A DNA stretch of 64,000 nt from Planctomycetales bacterium (GTDB lineage Bacteria; Planctomycetota; Planctomycetia; Planctomycetales; Planctomycetaceae): positions 124,001 to 188,000 of the forward strand of contig JANQPT010000019.1 in NCBI GenBank assembly GCA_028285345.1, given 5' to 3'. The notes under the pieces were generated by a model. It ran no database searches. It saw nothing but the letters and a program-made list of their open reading frames with translations, and had not been told where the DNA came from. Each line of letters starts with the position of its first letter. The first letter of the stretch is position 1. Both the position numbers and the translations under genes were made by a program. Below are positions 8,671 through 17,117 of this stretch, one piece after another.

Positions 8671-10287
8671 ATGCGTGCTTGTTTGATCGTAGTAACCCTG
8701 CTGTTCACCGCTACGGAATTGCCGGCGAAGCCGCCGGAATTGAAATACTTGCATCCCGCCGGTGCGCAGCGCGGTACGTCGGTCACCGTTGAAGCGGGCG
8801 GACGTTTCGACAACTGGCCGCCGAAAGTTTGGACCGACCGGCCCGGAATCACGATCGAAGCGCTTGAAGAAAAGAAGCAGTTCAAAATCACCGCCGCAGA
8901 TCAAGCTCGGCCCGGCACCTACTGGATTCGGTTTTACGACGATGAAGGCGCAACCACGCCGCGGAGCTTCGTTGTCGGCACGGCTCCCGAAGTCAATGAA
9001 GCGGAACCGAACAACGACTATCGCAGTCCGCAAAAAATCGGCGGCAAGCATGTCGTGATCAACGGCCGGTTGAATGGCAGGAGCGACGTCGACACGTTCG
9101 CTGTCGATCTCGCTGCCGGCCAGACCTTGATCGCGTCCTTGACCGCCAATGAGCAAATCGGATCGCCGATGGACGGGATTCTGGAGATCACCAATCCGGA
9201 CGGCTTTCGGTTGGCATACAATCACGACACTTTCAATCTTGATCCCCAAATCGTGTTCACCGCACCTGCCGAGGGAACCTATCTTGTACGGGCTTTCGCC
9301 TTTCCCGCAAAACCCAATCAGTCGATCAGTTATTCGGCGTCGACGGGTTATGTTTATCGGCTGGCACTGACCACGGCGGCGTTTTTGGACCACGCGTTTC
9401 CGCTGGCGGTCTCGAGGCAACATCCCGCGGAGATTGAGTTGCGCGGTTGGAATATCCCCGAACCAATTCGATTCTTGACCGTAACTGCAAAATCCAGTGA
9501 GCAAGATTTCGTTCGGTTGTTTCATCCGCTGTTGGCGAACACCGGGCACGTCAAAGTCGAGCCGCACGACGTCACGGTCGAATCGGCAGTCAATGATCAG
9601 GCAAACCCGCAGATGGTCAATCTGCCGGTGACCGTTTCCGGATCGATCGCCCAGCCGCGCGAGGACGATTGGTTTGAATTTAAAGCAACCAAAGGACAGA
9701 AATTGGATATCCGCGCCGAATCGTGGTCGTTGGGATTTCCACTCGACCCCTTAATCCGCCTGACGGACGCCGGTGGTAAGCGGCTCGCGCAGGCGGATGA
9801 CATTTCCCGCGAGCGTCGCGACGCGACGATTGCCTACACGATTCCCGCCGATGGCACTTACCGGCTAATGATCCGCGATCTGCACCGGCACGGCGGTTTC
9901 CGCTATGTGTACCGGCTGTCGATACGGCTGGCCCAGCCGGATTTTCGCTTGAAGCTCGCTGCGGACACATTCACACTCGCGCCGGGCGACAAACCGCTGG
10001 AGGTTCCGGTCACGGTCGAGCGGCTCCATGGCTTTGACGGTGAAATCGATATCAGTCTCGTCGGTCTCCCCGAAGGGGTCGCGGCCAAGCCGCTAAAGTC
10101 AATCAATGGCAAACCGACCGCGAAGTCCGTCAAGTTCACGCTCACAGCGACGTCGGGCCCTGTCTCGGGCCCGTTTCAGGTCGTCGGCACCAGCGGCGAC
10201 ACTCGGCACACCGCAGCCGCACCGATTTCCGGATTTCGCGAAACGACCGAGCATCCCTGGCTGGCGGTGCTGCCACCGAAAAAATAG
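8671..10287 (+). CDS. secreted protein with pre-peptidase C-terminal (PPC)-like domains
   Basis: A 538-aa exported protein. The signal peptide is MRACLIVVTLLFTATELPA; the ATG at 8671 is preceded by GAAGAGAG, which is better than an upstream TTG at 8653. Two beta-sandwich PPC-like modules are visible: the first has EVNEAEPNNDYRSPQKI then GRSDVDTFAVDLAAGQTL (about residues 110-155), the second has QPREDDWFEFKATKGQKLDI then PADGTYRLMIRDL (about 330-410). An N-terminal Ig/IPT-like segment (LKYLHPAGAQRGTSVTVEAG) precedes them. No protease or other catalytic domain is visible. It follows the DUF1549/DUF1553 gene by 107 bp on the same strand, and an associated function in an extracellular complex is inference. 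Confidence 0.8.
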   Translation: MRACLIVVTLLFTATELPAKPPELKYLHPAGAQRGTSVTVEAGGRFDNWPPKVWTDRPGITIEALEEKKQFKITAADQARPGTYWIRFYDDEGATTPRSFVVGTAPEVNEAEPNNDYRSPQKIGGKHVVINGRLNGRSDVDTFAVDLAAGQTLIASLTANEQIGSPMDGILEITNPDGFRLAYNHDTFNLDPQIVFTAPAEGTYLVRAFAFPAKPNQSISYSASTGYVYRLALTTAAFLDHAFPLAVSRQHPAEIELRGWNIPEPIRFLTVTAKSSEQDFVRLFHPLLANTGHVKVEPHDVTVESAVNDQANPQMVNLPVTVSGSIAQPREDDWFEFKATKGQKLDIRAESWSLGFPLDPLIRLTDAGGKRLAQADDISRERRDATIAYTIPADGTYRLMIRDLHRHGGFRYVYRLSIRLAQPDFRLKLAADTFTLAPGDKPLEVPVTVERLHGFDGEIDISLVGLPEGVAAKPLKSINGKPTAKSVKFTLTATSGPVSGPFQVVGTSGDTRHTAAAPISGFRETTEHPWLAVLPPKK

Positions 10288-10337
10288 GATTCAGGGTCGA
10301 CGGTTTCCTCCCCACACCCTCAAGCGGCACAGGTTTC

Positions 10338-11366
10338 ATGCGACATCACGACTCATCGCGCCGGTTTTCTTTTTCCGTACTCCACAGCCTTACAGCAGTT
10401 GCTGTGATTGGATTACTGTGGGCGGCGGGTTGCGGGACCGGCGATTCGGACCAGGTGGTGATCGCGATGATGCCCAAGTTGACGAACATCGACTATTTCG
10501 ACGCATGCCACAAAGGGGCAAAGAAGGCCGCCGACGAATTGAATGTCACGCTCATCTACGACGGGCCGACGACACCCAGCGGCGAAGAGCAAAACAAGTA
10601 CATGGACACCTGGATCCGACGAGGTGTTGATGCGATCTGCATCGCGCCCAATCAGCCCAAACGGATTCAGCCGTTCGTGGAGAAGGCGCAGGCGGCGGGC
10701 ATCAAGGTGCTCACCTGGGACAGCGATGCTCCCGACAGCGGCCGGCAGTACATGGTCAATCAAATCGATGACCAGGTGTTGGGCGAATCACTGATGGACG
10801 AGATCGCTCGGCAGATGAACGAGGAGGGCGAATGGGCGATCGCGATCGCCAGTTTAGACGCCGCCAACTTGAACACGTGGAAAGACTACGCCATAGCGCG
10901 GGCGAAGGAGAAGTATCCGAAACTGGAACTCGTGGAGACTGTAGTGACCGACGAGAATATCGATACGGCAAAGCAGAAGGTCGGTACACTTCTCAACGCT
11001 TATCCGAAATTGAAAGGAATCATCGCGTTCGATTCCAACTCGGTCCCCGGTGCGGCGGAGGCGATCAAGCGCGCCGGCAAGGTCGGCCAAGTGGCGCTCA
11101 CGGGAAACTCCACTCCCGGCAAGATGCGGCCCTACATCAAAGAGGGTGTCCTGGAGAGCTTCTTTCTGTGGGATCCGCGGGCGCTCGGCGAATTGACGGT
11201 GCGGGTCGCTAAGGCGGTCGTCGAAGGGCGGCAACTGAAAGAGGGTGACGAGATCGCCGGCTACGGCAATCTGCGGTTCAGTCCCCGTGACGAGACAACA
11301 ATCATTCTCTCCGACCCGATCCGTTTCACCGCCGAGAACATCGACGAGTACGATTTCGGTTTCTAG
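10338..11366 (+). CDS. sugar ABC transporter substrate-binding lipoprotein
   Basis: Periplasmic-binding-protein-type (Peripla_BP_4) solute receptor of the RbsB/RhaS/LsrB class, 342 aa. The N-terminus is a lipoprotein signal with lipobox LLWAAGC (Cys32). The two-lobed fold is supported by VVIAMMPKLTNIDYFDACHK at the start of lobe 1, RRGVDAICIAPNQP, VLTWDSDAPDS and, in lobe 2, KLKGIIAFDSNSVPGAAEAI and VALTGNSTPGKM. It probably binds a sugar or a similar polyol for an ABC importer, but no permease or ATPase gene is next to it, so it either works with distant subunits or acts as a sensor. Its TAG stop (11364-11366) is part of the left end of the palindromic element that begins there. Confidence 0.9.
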   Translation: MRHHDSSRRFSFSVLHSLTAVAVIGLLWAAGCGTGDSDQVVIAMMPKLTNIDYFDACHKGAKKAADELNVTLIYDGPTTPSGEEQNKYMDTWIRRGVDAICIAPNQPKRIQPFVEKAQAAGIKVLTWDSDAPDSGRQYMVNQIDDQVLGESLMDEIARQMNEEGEWAIAIASLDAANLNTWKDYAIARAKEKYPKLELVETVVTDENIDTAKQKVGTLLNAYPKLKGIIAFDSNSVPGAAEAIKRAGKVGQVALTGNSTPGKMRPYIKEGVLESFFLWDPRALGELTVRVAKAVVEGRQLKEGDEIAGYGNLRFSPRDETTIILSDPIRFTAENIDEYDFGF

Positions 11367-11496
11367 TGCTATGTCAAACGCGAGGATTTGAGTCGTAGCA
11401 GAAGTCGTGAGACTTCTGAAGACCCAGCCGTTGCAGGCAAGCTTCCGAACTCTCACGAGTTCGGCGACCGGAAATCTGAAGTTTGACAAAGCACTA
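11364..11496. repeat. 133-bp near-palindromic element with 16-bp ends and two covarying hairpins
   Basis: The ends 11364-11379 and 11481-11496 are inverted copies with one mismatch in 16. Inside are two perfect 8-bp hairpins: 11399-11418 (stem CAGAAGTC, loop GTGA) and 11445-11464 (stem CCGAACTC, loop TCAC). The second is an inverted copy of the first that differs at two stem positions, each with its matching change in the opposite strand, and the loops are reverse complements. The first hairpin is directly preceded by GTAG (11395-11398). The whole element is thus an imperfect palindrome centred near 11431, MITE- or REPIN-like. It overlaps the stop codon of the upstream lipoprotein gene. Confidence 0.75.
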
Positions 11497-11946
11497 GCGT
11501 GCCGCGGGGCCGGTTTCATCGATTCGACCGGCAGAATTTGTCGCACAGCCTGTGAAATCTGCTCTTGGTTTGTCGTTGGAATCAGAAGACAGCTATCAAG
11601 TTGTTCAACCACTGGTAGCATGGATCTGAGGCACACCTCGATTCAACAACTGATGAGACGGCATGAGAAATCCATGAACCAACACTTCCTCCAGCTACGG
11701 CTCTCACGTGGCGTCGACGCGACGTCAAAGACCTATCCTTTCAGCGATCAGCTGACATTAATCCGGCCCCCATCTGAACTCGTTGGTTGCATCGGCTGAC
11801 GAGTCATTATTGACGCGGTGCCGGCTGCCGTTTATTCGCGCAGGCCGGCACCGCGCGCTTTCTCCAGTTCAGCGCGCCCCACGAATCGCTTGCGAATTTG
11901 GTGCGCGCCCACTTCCACCTCCTCTTCCTCATCGGGAACCACGATC
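11497..11946. other. 450-bp upstream region of the peroxidase gene
   Basis: No convincing coding frame; the open frame that runs into the peroxidase gene from 11818 has low-complexity Ser/Arg sequence and no family-like features. Apart from the hairpin at 11814-11855 I see no recognisable site. Promoter and leader of the peroxidase gene should be here. Confidence 0.5.
11814..11855 (+). promoter_or_regulatory. strong 12-bp stem-loop in the peroxidase leader
   Basis: CGCGGTGCCGGC at 11814-11825 pairs perfectly with GCCGGCACCGCG at 11844-11855 across an 18-nt loop, ending 91 nt before the chosen ATG. No T-run follows, so it is not a typical intrinsic terminator. It may be an mRNA stability or regulatory structure, or another eroded repeat. 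Confidence 0.4.
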
Positions 11947-14922
11947 ATGTCACGATTTCAAAAAAACACTCCCAACCGAGCCAAGTCTTCGCAGCGGAAA
12001 TCTCAACGACATCACTGTCACTTCGAGTCAATGGAAGAGCGGCTGGTGCTCAGTGCGGAATTTGCATCGATCGACGGTGTGGGGAATAACCTGGACAACC
12101 CCGAATGGGGCGGCACTTACGAACAACTATTACGTCTCGTCTCCACCGAATACGCGGACGGCATCTCCGCGCCCGCCGGCGAAGATCGGGCCAGCCCGCG
12201 CGAGATCAGCAACACGGTCGTCGCTCAGGAGGAAGCGACTGTCAACGACCGCAACCTCACCGACTTGGTTTGGCTCTGGGGTCAGTTCATCGATCACGAT
12301 ATTGACTTGACCGAGAACGCCGATCCGGCGGAGCCGTTGGACATCGAGGTTCCACAAGGCGATGTTTATTTCGATCCCCAGGCGACGGGTGAACAAGTCA
12401 TTCACCTGAACCGGTCGCTCTACGACGAATCGACCGGCGATTCGATCGGAAACCCGCGGCAACAACTCAATGAAATCACCGCCTATCTCGACGGCTCCGT
12501 GATTTACGGTTCCGACGAAGAACGTGCGGCGGCGCTGCGGACCTTTGAAGGGGGTCTGCTCAAGACCAGCGAGGGTGACTTGCTCCCCTTTAACGAGGAA
12601 GGCTTACCCAACGCCGGCGGTCCCGGCGCAAACTTGTTTCTGGCGGGCGACGTCCGCGCCAACGAAAACGCCGCGCTGACCGCGATGCACACGCTGTTCG
12701 TCCGCGAACACAATCGCATCGCCACGGAATTGGCTGCGGCCGATCCGTCGCTGACCGATGAAGAACTGTATCAATATGCGCGGGCCATCGTGACCGCCGA
12801 ACTGCAGGCGATCACCTACAACGAATTCCTGCCCGCCTTGCTCGGCGAAGGGGCGATTTCGGAATACGCCGGCTACGACCCCACGGTGAACCCGGGCATC
12901 AGCAACCTGTTTTCGACCGCCGCCTACCGGTTTGGGCACAGCATGCTCTCGTCGGAGTTGCTGCGGGTCGACGACTACGGCAATGTGATCGACGCGGGCA
13001 ATTTGGCGCTACAGGACGCGTTTTTCGCGCCGGGCGAGATCATTGCCAACGGCATCGATTCGCTGCTGGCTGGATTCGCGCGGCAGGAGGCGCAAGAGAT
13101 CGACAACATGATCGTCGACGACGTCCGTAACTTTCTGTTCGGGCCGCCGGGTGCGGGCGGATTCGATTTGGCGTCGCTGAACATTCAGCGCGGCCGCGAT
13201 CACGGCCTGCCGGACTACAACCAAGCCCGCATCGACCTCGGCTTGGAACCGGTGACCAGCTTTGCCGACATCACCTCCGACGCCAAGGTGCAGGCCGCCT
13301 TGCAGGAGGCGTACGGCGATGTGGATAGCATTGACGTCTGGGTCGGCGGACTGGCGGAAGACCATGTCGACGGCGCTAGTGTGGGCGAATTGGTGTACAC
13401 CGTGCTCGTCGACCAATTCGAACGCATCCGCAACGGCGACCGCTTCTGGTATCAGAACGTCTATAGCGGCGAAGCGCTGTCTAAAATCGACAGCACGTCG
13501 TTGTCAGACATCATTAAACGCAACACCGACATCGACCGCATTCGCGACAACGTGTTTCAGTTGGACGACAACCATGTGCCGATCGCGCACATCGGAGGTC
13601 CTCGCGTGTTCGGCCGGCACGACTCAGTGCGCCTTGATGCGGGCGGCAGCCGCGACATGGAACAGTCGACTGATTCGCTCAAATACTACTGGGATTTCGA
13701 CAACGACGGCGAATTTGACGACGCGGTCGGCAAGCGGCCTTATTTCTCCAAGGCTGAACTCAACGGCGCCGATTGGGCGCTGGTGCGGGTCAAAGTGGTC
13801 GACGGCAAGGGCTACTACGGCGGCGATAAGGCAGTGATCTTTGCCGCCGACGCGACCAGCCTGAGGATCAGCGGAGACCGCGACGGTGTCGTCGGGCAAA
13901 TGCGGCGGATCACTCTTTCGCCGACGGCGGCGACTTCGACATCGCAGTTCACCTACGAGATCGATTGGGGCGACGGCACGCCATTACGGACGGTCGAAGG
14001 GGGTGCGGGTGTCACGTTCGGCAACATCTATGACGCCGCCGGCAGGTATCAGATCACTGTGACGGCGACCGATCAGACTACCGGCGACGTGACCACCAAC
14101 CGGCACATGGTCACCATCGGCACGCTGGAGTTGCAGGGCGACGATCTCGCTATCAGCGGTTCAGAGAACGACGACGTCTTCCAATTGATCGGCCAATCTG
14201 GGTCGTCGGCGGTCGAAGTGCTGTTCAACGGCGTGTCCCAAGGCTCGTTCGACATCACCGGCCGGATTCAGGCGTTCGGTTTGGGCGGCGACGACATGTT
14301 TATCGGCGACTGGCTCGGACTGAATGTGCTGTTCGACGGCGGCGACGGCGATGACACCGCCTATACGCACGACGGCGACGACATCCTCTACGGCAAAAGC
14401 GGCAACGACACGCTGATTTCGTATGCCGGGAACAACCTCGTCAACGGCGGAGCCGGCGATGACGTCATCCGCACTGATCTCGGCGACGACCGCATCCTCA
14501 CCGGCGCGGGAGACGACGACGTTCGCGACGCGGGGGGCAACAACTTCATCTATGCCTCCGGCGGCAACAACGACATCTACACCGGCAGCGGCGACGATTG
14601 GATTATCGCCGGAGCGGGCAACGACACGATCACTTCCCGCGGCGGCGACAATCTGATTGAAGCGGGTGACGGCGAGAACCGGATCATCACGGGCCGGGGC
14701 GACGACCGAATCTATTGCGGCGGCGATGACGACTGGATGCTGGACTATGGCGGCAAGAACGTGCTGATGGCCGCCGGCGGCGATGACACGATTCTGGCCG
14801 CGAGCGATGATCCGAACCGCGTTAACGCGGGCGACGGTGACGATCTCGTCGACGCGACGGTCACAGCCGGCACGCTGTTCGACGATCAGTTGAACCGCTA
14901 CGTGCTCAGCATTTTCTCATGA
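11947..14922 (+). CDS. secreted animal-type haem peroxidase fused to PKD-like and RTX repeats
   Basis: A 991-aa extracellular protein. The N-terminus carries the planctomycete extracellular motif (ESMEERLVLSA, residues 28-38). The peroxidase domain (about 40-535) belongs to the animal haem peroxidase family (peroxidasin/myeloperoxidase fold): the distal His is in WGQFIDHDIDLT, the proximal His region in AYRFGHSMLSSELLR, and NIQRGRDHGLPDYNQAR is a family hallmark. Two PKD-like modules follow (KYYWDFDNDGEFDDAV and YEIDWGDGTPLRTVE), then a long run of GGxGxDxxx RTX repeats that bind Ca2+ (from about 790). It probably oxidises halides or small organics with H2O2 outside the cytoplasmic membrane. 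I start at the ATG 11947 because an upstream extension encodes only low-complexity sequence ahead of the N-terminal motif. Confidence 0.9.
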   Translation: MSRFQKNTPNRAKSSQRKSQRHHCHFESMEERLVLSAEFASIDGVGNNLDNPEWGGTYEQLLRLVSTEYADGISAPAGEDRASPREISNTVVAQEEATVNDRNLTDLVWLWGQFIDHDIDLTENADPAEPLDIEVPQGDVYFDPQATGEQVIHLNRSLYDESTGDSIGNPRQQLNEITAYLDGSVIYGSDEERAAALRTFEGGLLKTSEGDLLPFNEEGLPNAGGPGANLFLAGDVRANENAALTAMHTLFVREHNRIATELAAADPSLTDEELYQYARAIVTAELQAITYNEFLPALLGEGAISEYAGYDPTVNPGISNLFSTAAYRFGHSMLSSELLRVDDYGNVIDAGNLALQDAFFAPGEIIANGIDSLLAGFARQEAQEIDNMIVDDVRNFLFGPPGAGGFDLASLNIQRGRDHGLPDYNQARIDLGLEPVTSFADITSDAKVQAALQEAYGDVDSIDVWVGGLAEDHVDGASVGELVYTVLVDQFERIRNGDRFWYQNVYSGEALSKIDSTSLSDIIKRNTDIDRIRDNVFQLDDNHVPIAHIGGPRVFGRHDSVRLDAGGSRDMEQSTDSLKYYWDFDNDGEFDDAVGKRPYFSKAELNGADWALVRVKVVDGKGYYGGDKAVIFAADATSLRISGDRDGVVGQMRRITLSPTAATSTSQFTYEIDWGDGTPLRTVEGGAGVTFGNIYDAAGRYQITVTATDQTTGDVTTNRHMVTIGTLELQGDDLAISGSENDDVFQLIGQSGSSAVEVLFNGVSQGSFDITGRIQAFGLGGDDMFIGDWLGLNVLFDGGDGDDTAYTHDGDDILYGKSGNDTLISYAGNNLVNGGAGDDVIRTDLGDDRILTGAGDDDVRDAGGNNFIYASGGNNDIYTGSGDDWIIAGAGNDTITSRGGDNLIEAGDGENRIITGRGDDRIYCGGDDDWMLDYGGKNVLMAAGGDDTILAASDDPNRVNAGDGDDLVDATVTAGTLFDDQLNRYVLSIFS

Positions 14923-15000
14923 CGGAAACGCGTTGTAAGCGGGATGCGTTGGCTACTTGTCCCTGCGAGCCAATGCGGCGGCGCCACGCTGCAGCCGGTC

Positions 15001-15492
15001 TCATGCCGACTGCAGCACGCCGTCGAGTTTCTGATAGCTCATTTCCATTCCGTCCGTCATGCCGGTCGAAAGTGCCGCGTCGCGGTCTTCTTGAGTGGCA
15101 AACTCGATTGTGGTGCACACCGACGTAGATTGGTGATCTTCGGCAAACGTCACCGTGACAATCGACCCCTCTTGCCCCATTGTGCCGCCCATATCGCCGG
15201 GGTCGTAGACTTGCGTGTGAACGAGTTTTGATTGCGGAGCGACTTCTAGGAACTCACCGCTGAAACCAAACTCCTGACCATCCTCGTCACTCCGCCACCG
15301 CCAACGGTACTTTCCACCGACGCGGAGGTCCATCTCACAGACCGGCATCGACCAGCCGGGCGGGCCCAGCAGCCAGCGCTGCATCAGGTCCGGTTCGGTA
15401 TAGGCCCGCCAGACGAGTTCAACAGGCGCGTCAAAACTGCGCTTGACCTGCACTTCGGTCTCTGAAGGTGTGCTTGCTTCGGCGGGCTTCAT
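15001..15492 (-). CDS. SRPBCC/AHSA1-family protein
   Basis: A 163-aa START-like (SRPBCC) protein of the activator-of-Hsp90 (AHSA1) family, a hydrophobic-ligand-binding helix-grip fold. Markers are KRSFDAPVELVWRAYTEPDL near the start, RWLLGPPGWSMPVCEMDLRV, GGKYRWRW and a C-terminal amphipathic helix with TGMTDGMEMSYQKLDGVLQ. The ATG at 15492 overlaps the stop of the upstream arsR-type gene as ATGA, so the two are translationally coupled. ArsR-AHSA1 pairs are common in bacteria; the ligand and function are usually unknown, and none can be inferred here. Function beyond the fold is unassigned. Confidence 0.88.
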   Translation of the reverse strand: MKPAEASTPSETEVQVKRSFDAPVELVWRAYTEPDLMQRWLLGPPGWSMPVCEMDLRVGGKYRWRWRSDEDGQEFGFSGEFLEVAPQSKLVHTQVYDPGDMGGTMGQEGSIVTVTFAEDHQSTSVCTTIEFATQEDRDAALSTGMTDGMEMSYQKLDGVLQSA

Positions 15493-15830
15493 TTCTTGCG
15501 CTGCTTTTTTTCTGCTTGCTTCAACTCCGACAGCAAAGCGTCGAGGCGTTTGTAGTTGCCTTCCCAGATGTCGCGGACTTGTTCCAGCCAACCGGTGACC
15601 TCTTTCAGCCGGTCCGGTTCCAACACGCAGGGCCGGGACTGCGCAACTCGCCGCCGCGAAATCAGCCCCGCCGATTCCAGCACCTTGAGGTGCGAGGAGA
15701 TTGTCGGCTGTGTCAGTTCAAACTGGCCGACTAATTCCGATACGGTCGCTTCACCGCGTGCCAAACGCACCACGATTTCACGACGCGTCGGGTCAGCGAG
15801 AGCGGCGAATGCTTGGTTGAGTTTTACCAT
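15489..15830 (-). CDS. ArsR-family winged-helix transcriptional regulator
   Basis: A 113-aa DNA-binding repressor type. The N-terminal winged helix has MVKLNQAFAALADPTRREIV, the recognition helix ELTQPTISSHLKVLESAGLI and the wing SRRRVAQSRPCVLEPDRL. The Cys pairs used by metal-sensing ArsR/SmtB proteins are absent (only one Cys, in RPCVLEP), so it is probably not a classical metal sensor and belongs to the subgroup linked to SRPBCC genes. The ATG at 15830 sits just downstream of a palindrome (15845-15858) that is a good autoregulatory operator. It is the first gene of a two-gene unit with the SRPBCC gene. Confidence 0.92.
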   Translation of the reverse strand: MVKLNQAFAALADPTRREIVVRLARGEATVSELVGQFELTQPTISSHLKVLESAGLISRRRVAQSRPCVLEPDRLKEVTGWLEQVRDIWEGNYKRLDALLSELKQAEKKQRKK

Positions 15831-15844
15831 GGATAATAGATTAA

Positions 15845-15858
15845 CATCTATATAGATG
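15845..15858. promoter_or_regulatory. candidate ArsR operator, 14-bp perfect palindrome
   Basis: CATCTATATAGATG is a perfect palindrome 14 bp upstream of the arsR-type start codon, in a markedly AT-rich stretch (15831-15885) inside GC-rich surroundings. Its position suits autorepression; binding is inferred. Confidence 0.55.
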
Positions 15859-16024
15859 AATATCAATATATATTGCGAAAAGAATGACCGTATGAGAAAC
15901 CAGCTGGCGAATCCATCGGCGCGCCTCGTTGCACGGCCTGTTGTCATTCCGCCTTGATCTCTAAGCGCATTGCCCGGCCAGCGATCGCCGGTGGCCCGTC
16001 ATTCGATGCGACCAATTCCGCCAC

Positions 16025-16348
16025 TTAATCAGTTGACTCGGGAGGACAATGCATGCCACGAATCAGGATCACCAGCACGACACCTTCAAGGATGACCACC
16101 GCACTTCCATACCACAGAATACGCGCAAGGTAGTAATTCTGAATTGCGGTGGGAGTGACTCCCGGCTCAAACGTCACCAAGCCTCCAACGTACATCCATG
16201 TGGCGATGGCCATCGCAGCAAGACTGGCTGCAATTGCGACTTTCAATGCCATCTGTGAAGACCGTCTTTTACCGTCGGCATCGGTGCTGGACTCGGATGA
16301 CGTGGTTGCTTCTTCGCTGCCGCAGGAGTCGTCGGGCTTCGAAGTCAT
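16025..16348 (-). CDS. small two-helix membrane protein, function unknown
   Basis: A 107-aa protein with a polar, Ser/Asp-rich N-terminus (1-35) and two hydrophobic segments: ALKVAIAASLAAMAIATWMY and SAVVILEGVVLVILIRG. The short C-terminal tail ends MHCPPESTD. I chose the ATG at 16348 because GGGG lies 7 nt upstream; a TTG at 16387 is also in frame. It lies downstream of the PadR unit on the same strand, with a 112-bp gap, and could be its distal member. No family recognised. Confidence 0.55.
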   Translation of the reverse strand: MTSKPDDSCGSEEATTSSESSTDADGKRRSSQMALKVAIAASLAAMAIATWMYVGGLVTFEPGVTPTAIQNYYLARILWYGSAVVILEGVVLVILIRGMHCPPESTD

Positions 16349-16460
16349 CGTGCGCCCCGTGCATGTTGTTGTTCTGCTATCGGTCAACTTCCGTGTTGCA
16401 GAATGGCCAGCTTTAATGCGTTGTGCAAGTCGATTCTGTGATCCTCGCCCCGACCAGTGT

Positions 16461-17117
16461 TCACTGAAGCGCTCTCACCGTCATTGCGAGAGAAATGATG
16501 GTCACGCCCGCCCACCACAGCAATATCGCGATTGAAACCAAGCACGCACCAACACTAATTGCGATGCGAATGAGCCCCTTGTTTTCGCTTTTGCACTTCC
16601 GTTCAAACTGCCAAAGCGCCGCCGCAATAGGAATCGCCCAAATCAGCCAGTAATCGACGATGTGGTACGAAAATGCGATCGCTGCCTGAAGCTGGGGCAG
16701 AATTTCTGTGCCGCGCTCCCGATGAAATTGCTCTACGACCGGGACGATCCAGTACATCGTGAAGACGCATCCAAAAACTGATAGCGCGATCACAAGCAGC
16801 AGGCCCGCCTGAGTGACAAAATTCCACTTCCATTCCGATTTCATGGTGCTCTCCTTCCATTTCATCGCCTGGTCGACGAAGAGGGAAACGACGCTGTGCC
16901 CATAAACCGACTGCAATCCTTCGCGAATCATTTCCGGCGTTCCGAACGCTTCCATCGCATTGGTGGTTGCTTCATCCTCAGACATGCCGGACGCGACTAG
17001 ATCTCGAATCGCCTCTTCCAGATGCTCTTTGAGCTCTTTCCGCAGATGCTGCCGCAGCGCAACCGGTCCGCTGACACTGCGGCACGCCTGATCCAAATAG
17101 CGATCGATGTCTGTCAT
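16461..17117 (-). CDS. membrane protein with permease-prefix (HAAS-like) domain, PadR partner
   Basis: A 218-aa inner-membrane protein. Residues about 1-75 form a helical prefix domain (MTDIDRYLDQACRSVSG ... VASGMSEDEATTNAMEAFGT) of the kind seen in proteins encoded next to PadR regulators. Three to four hydrophobic segments follow, including LLLVIALSVFGCVFTMYWIV, YWLIWAIPIAAALW and ISVGACLVSIAILLWWAGV. Its ATG (17117) overlaps the padR stop as ATGA, so the pair is translationally coupled. In such pairs the membrane protein is thought to be controlled by, or to modulate, the PadR regulator; transport activity is not evident here. Confidence 0.8.
   Translation of the reverse strand: MTDIDRYLDQACRSVSGPVALRQHLRKELKEHLEEAIRDLVASGMSEDEATTNAMEAFGTPEMIREGLQSVYGHSVVSLFVDQAMKWKESTMKSEWKWNFVTQAGLLLVIALSVFGCVFTMYWIVPVVEQFHRERGTEILPQLQAAIAFSYHIVDYWLIWAIPIAAALWQFERKCKSENKGLIRIAISVGACLVSIAILLWWAGVTIISLAMTVRALQ

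Noticed and set aside
11364-11496. Treating the palindromic element as an ordinary intrinsic terminator
   Set aside because: There is no T-run after either hairpin, the ends are inverted over 16 bp, and the internal hairpins covary. A terminator role on top of that is possible but not the simplest reading.
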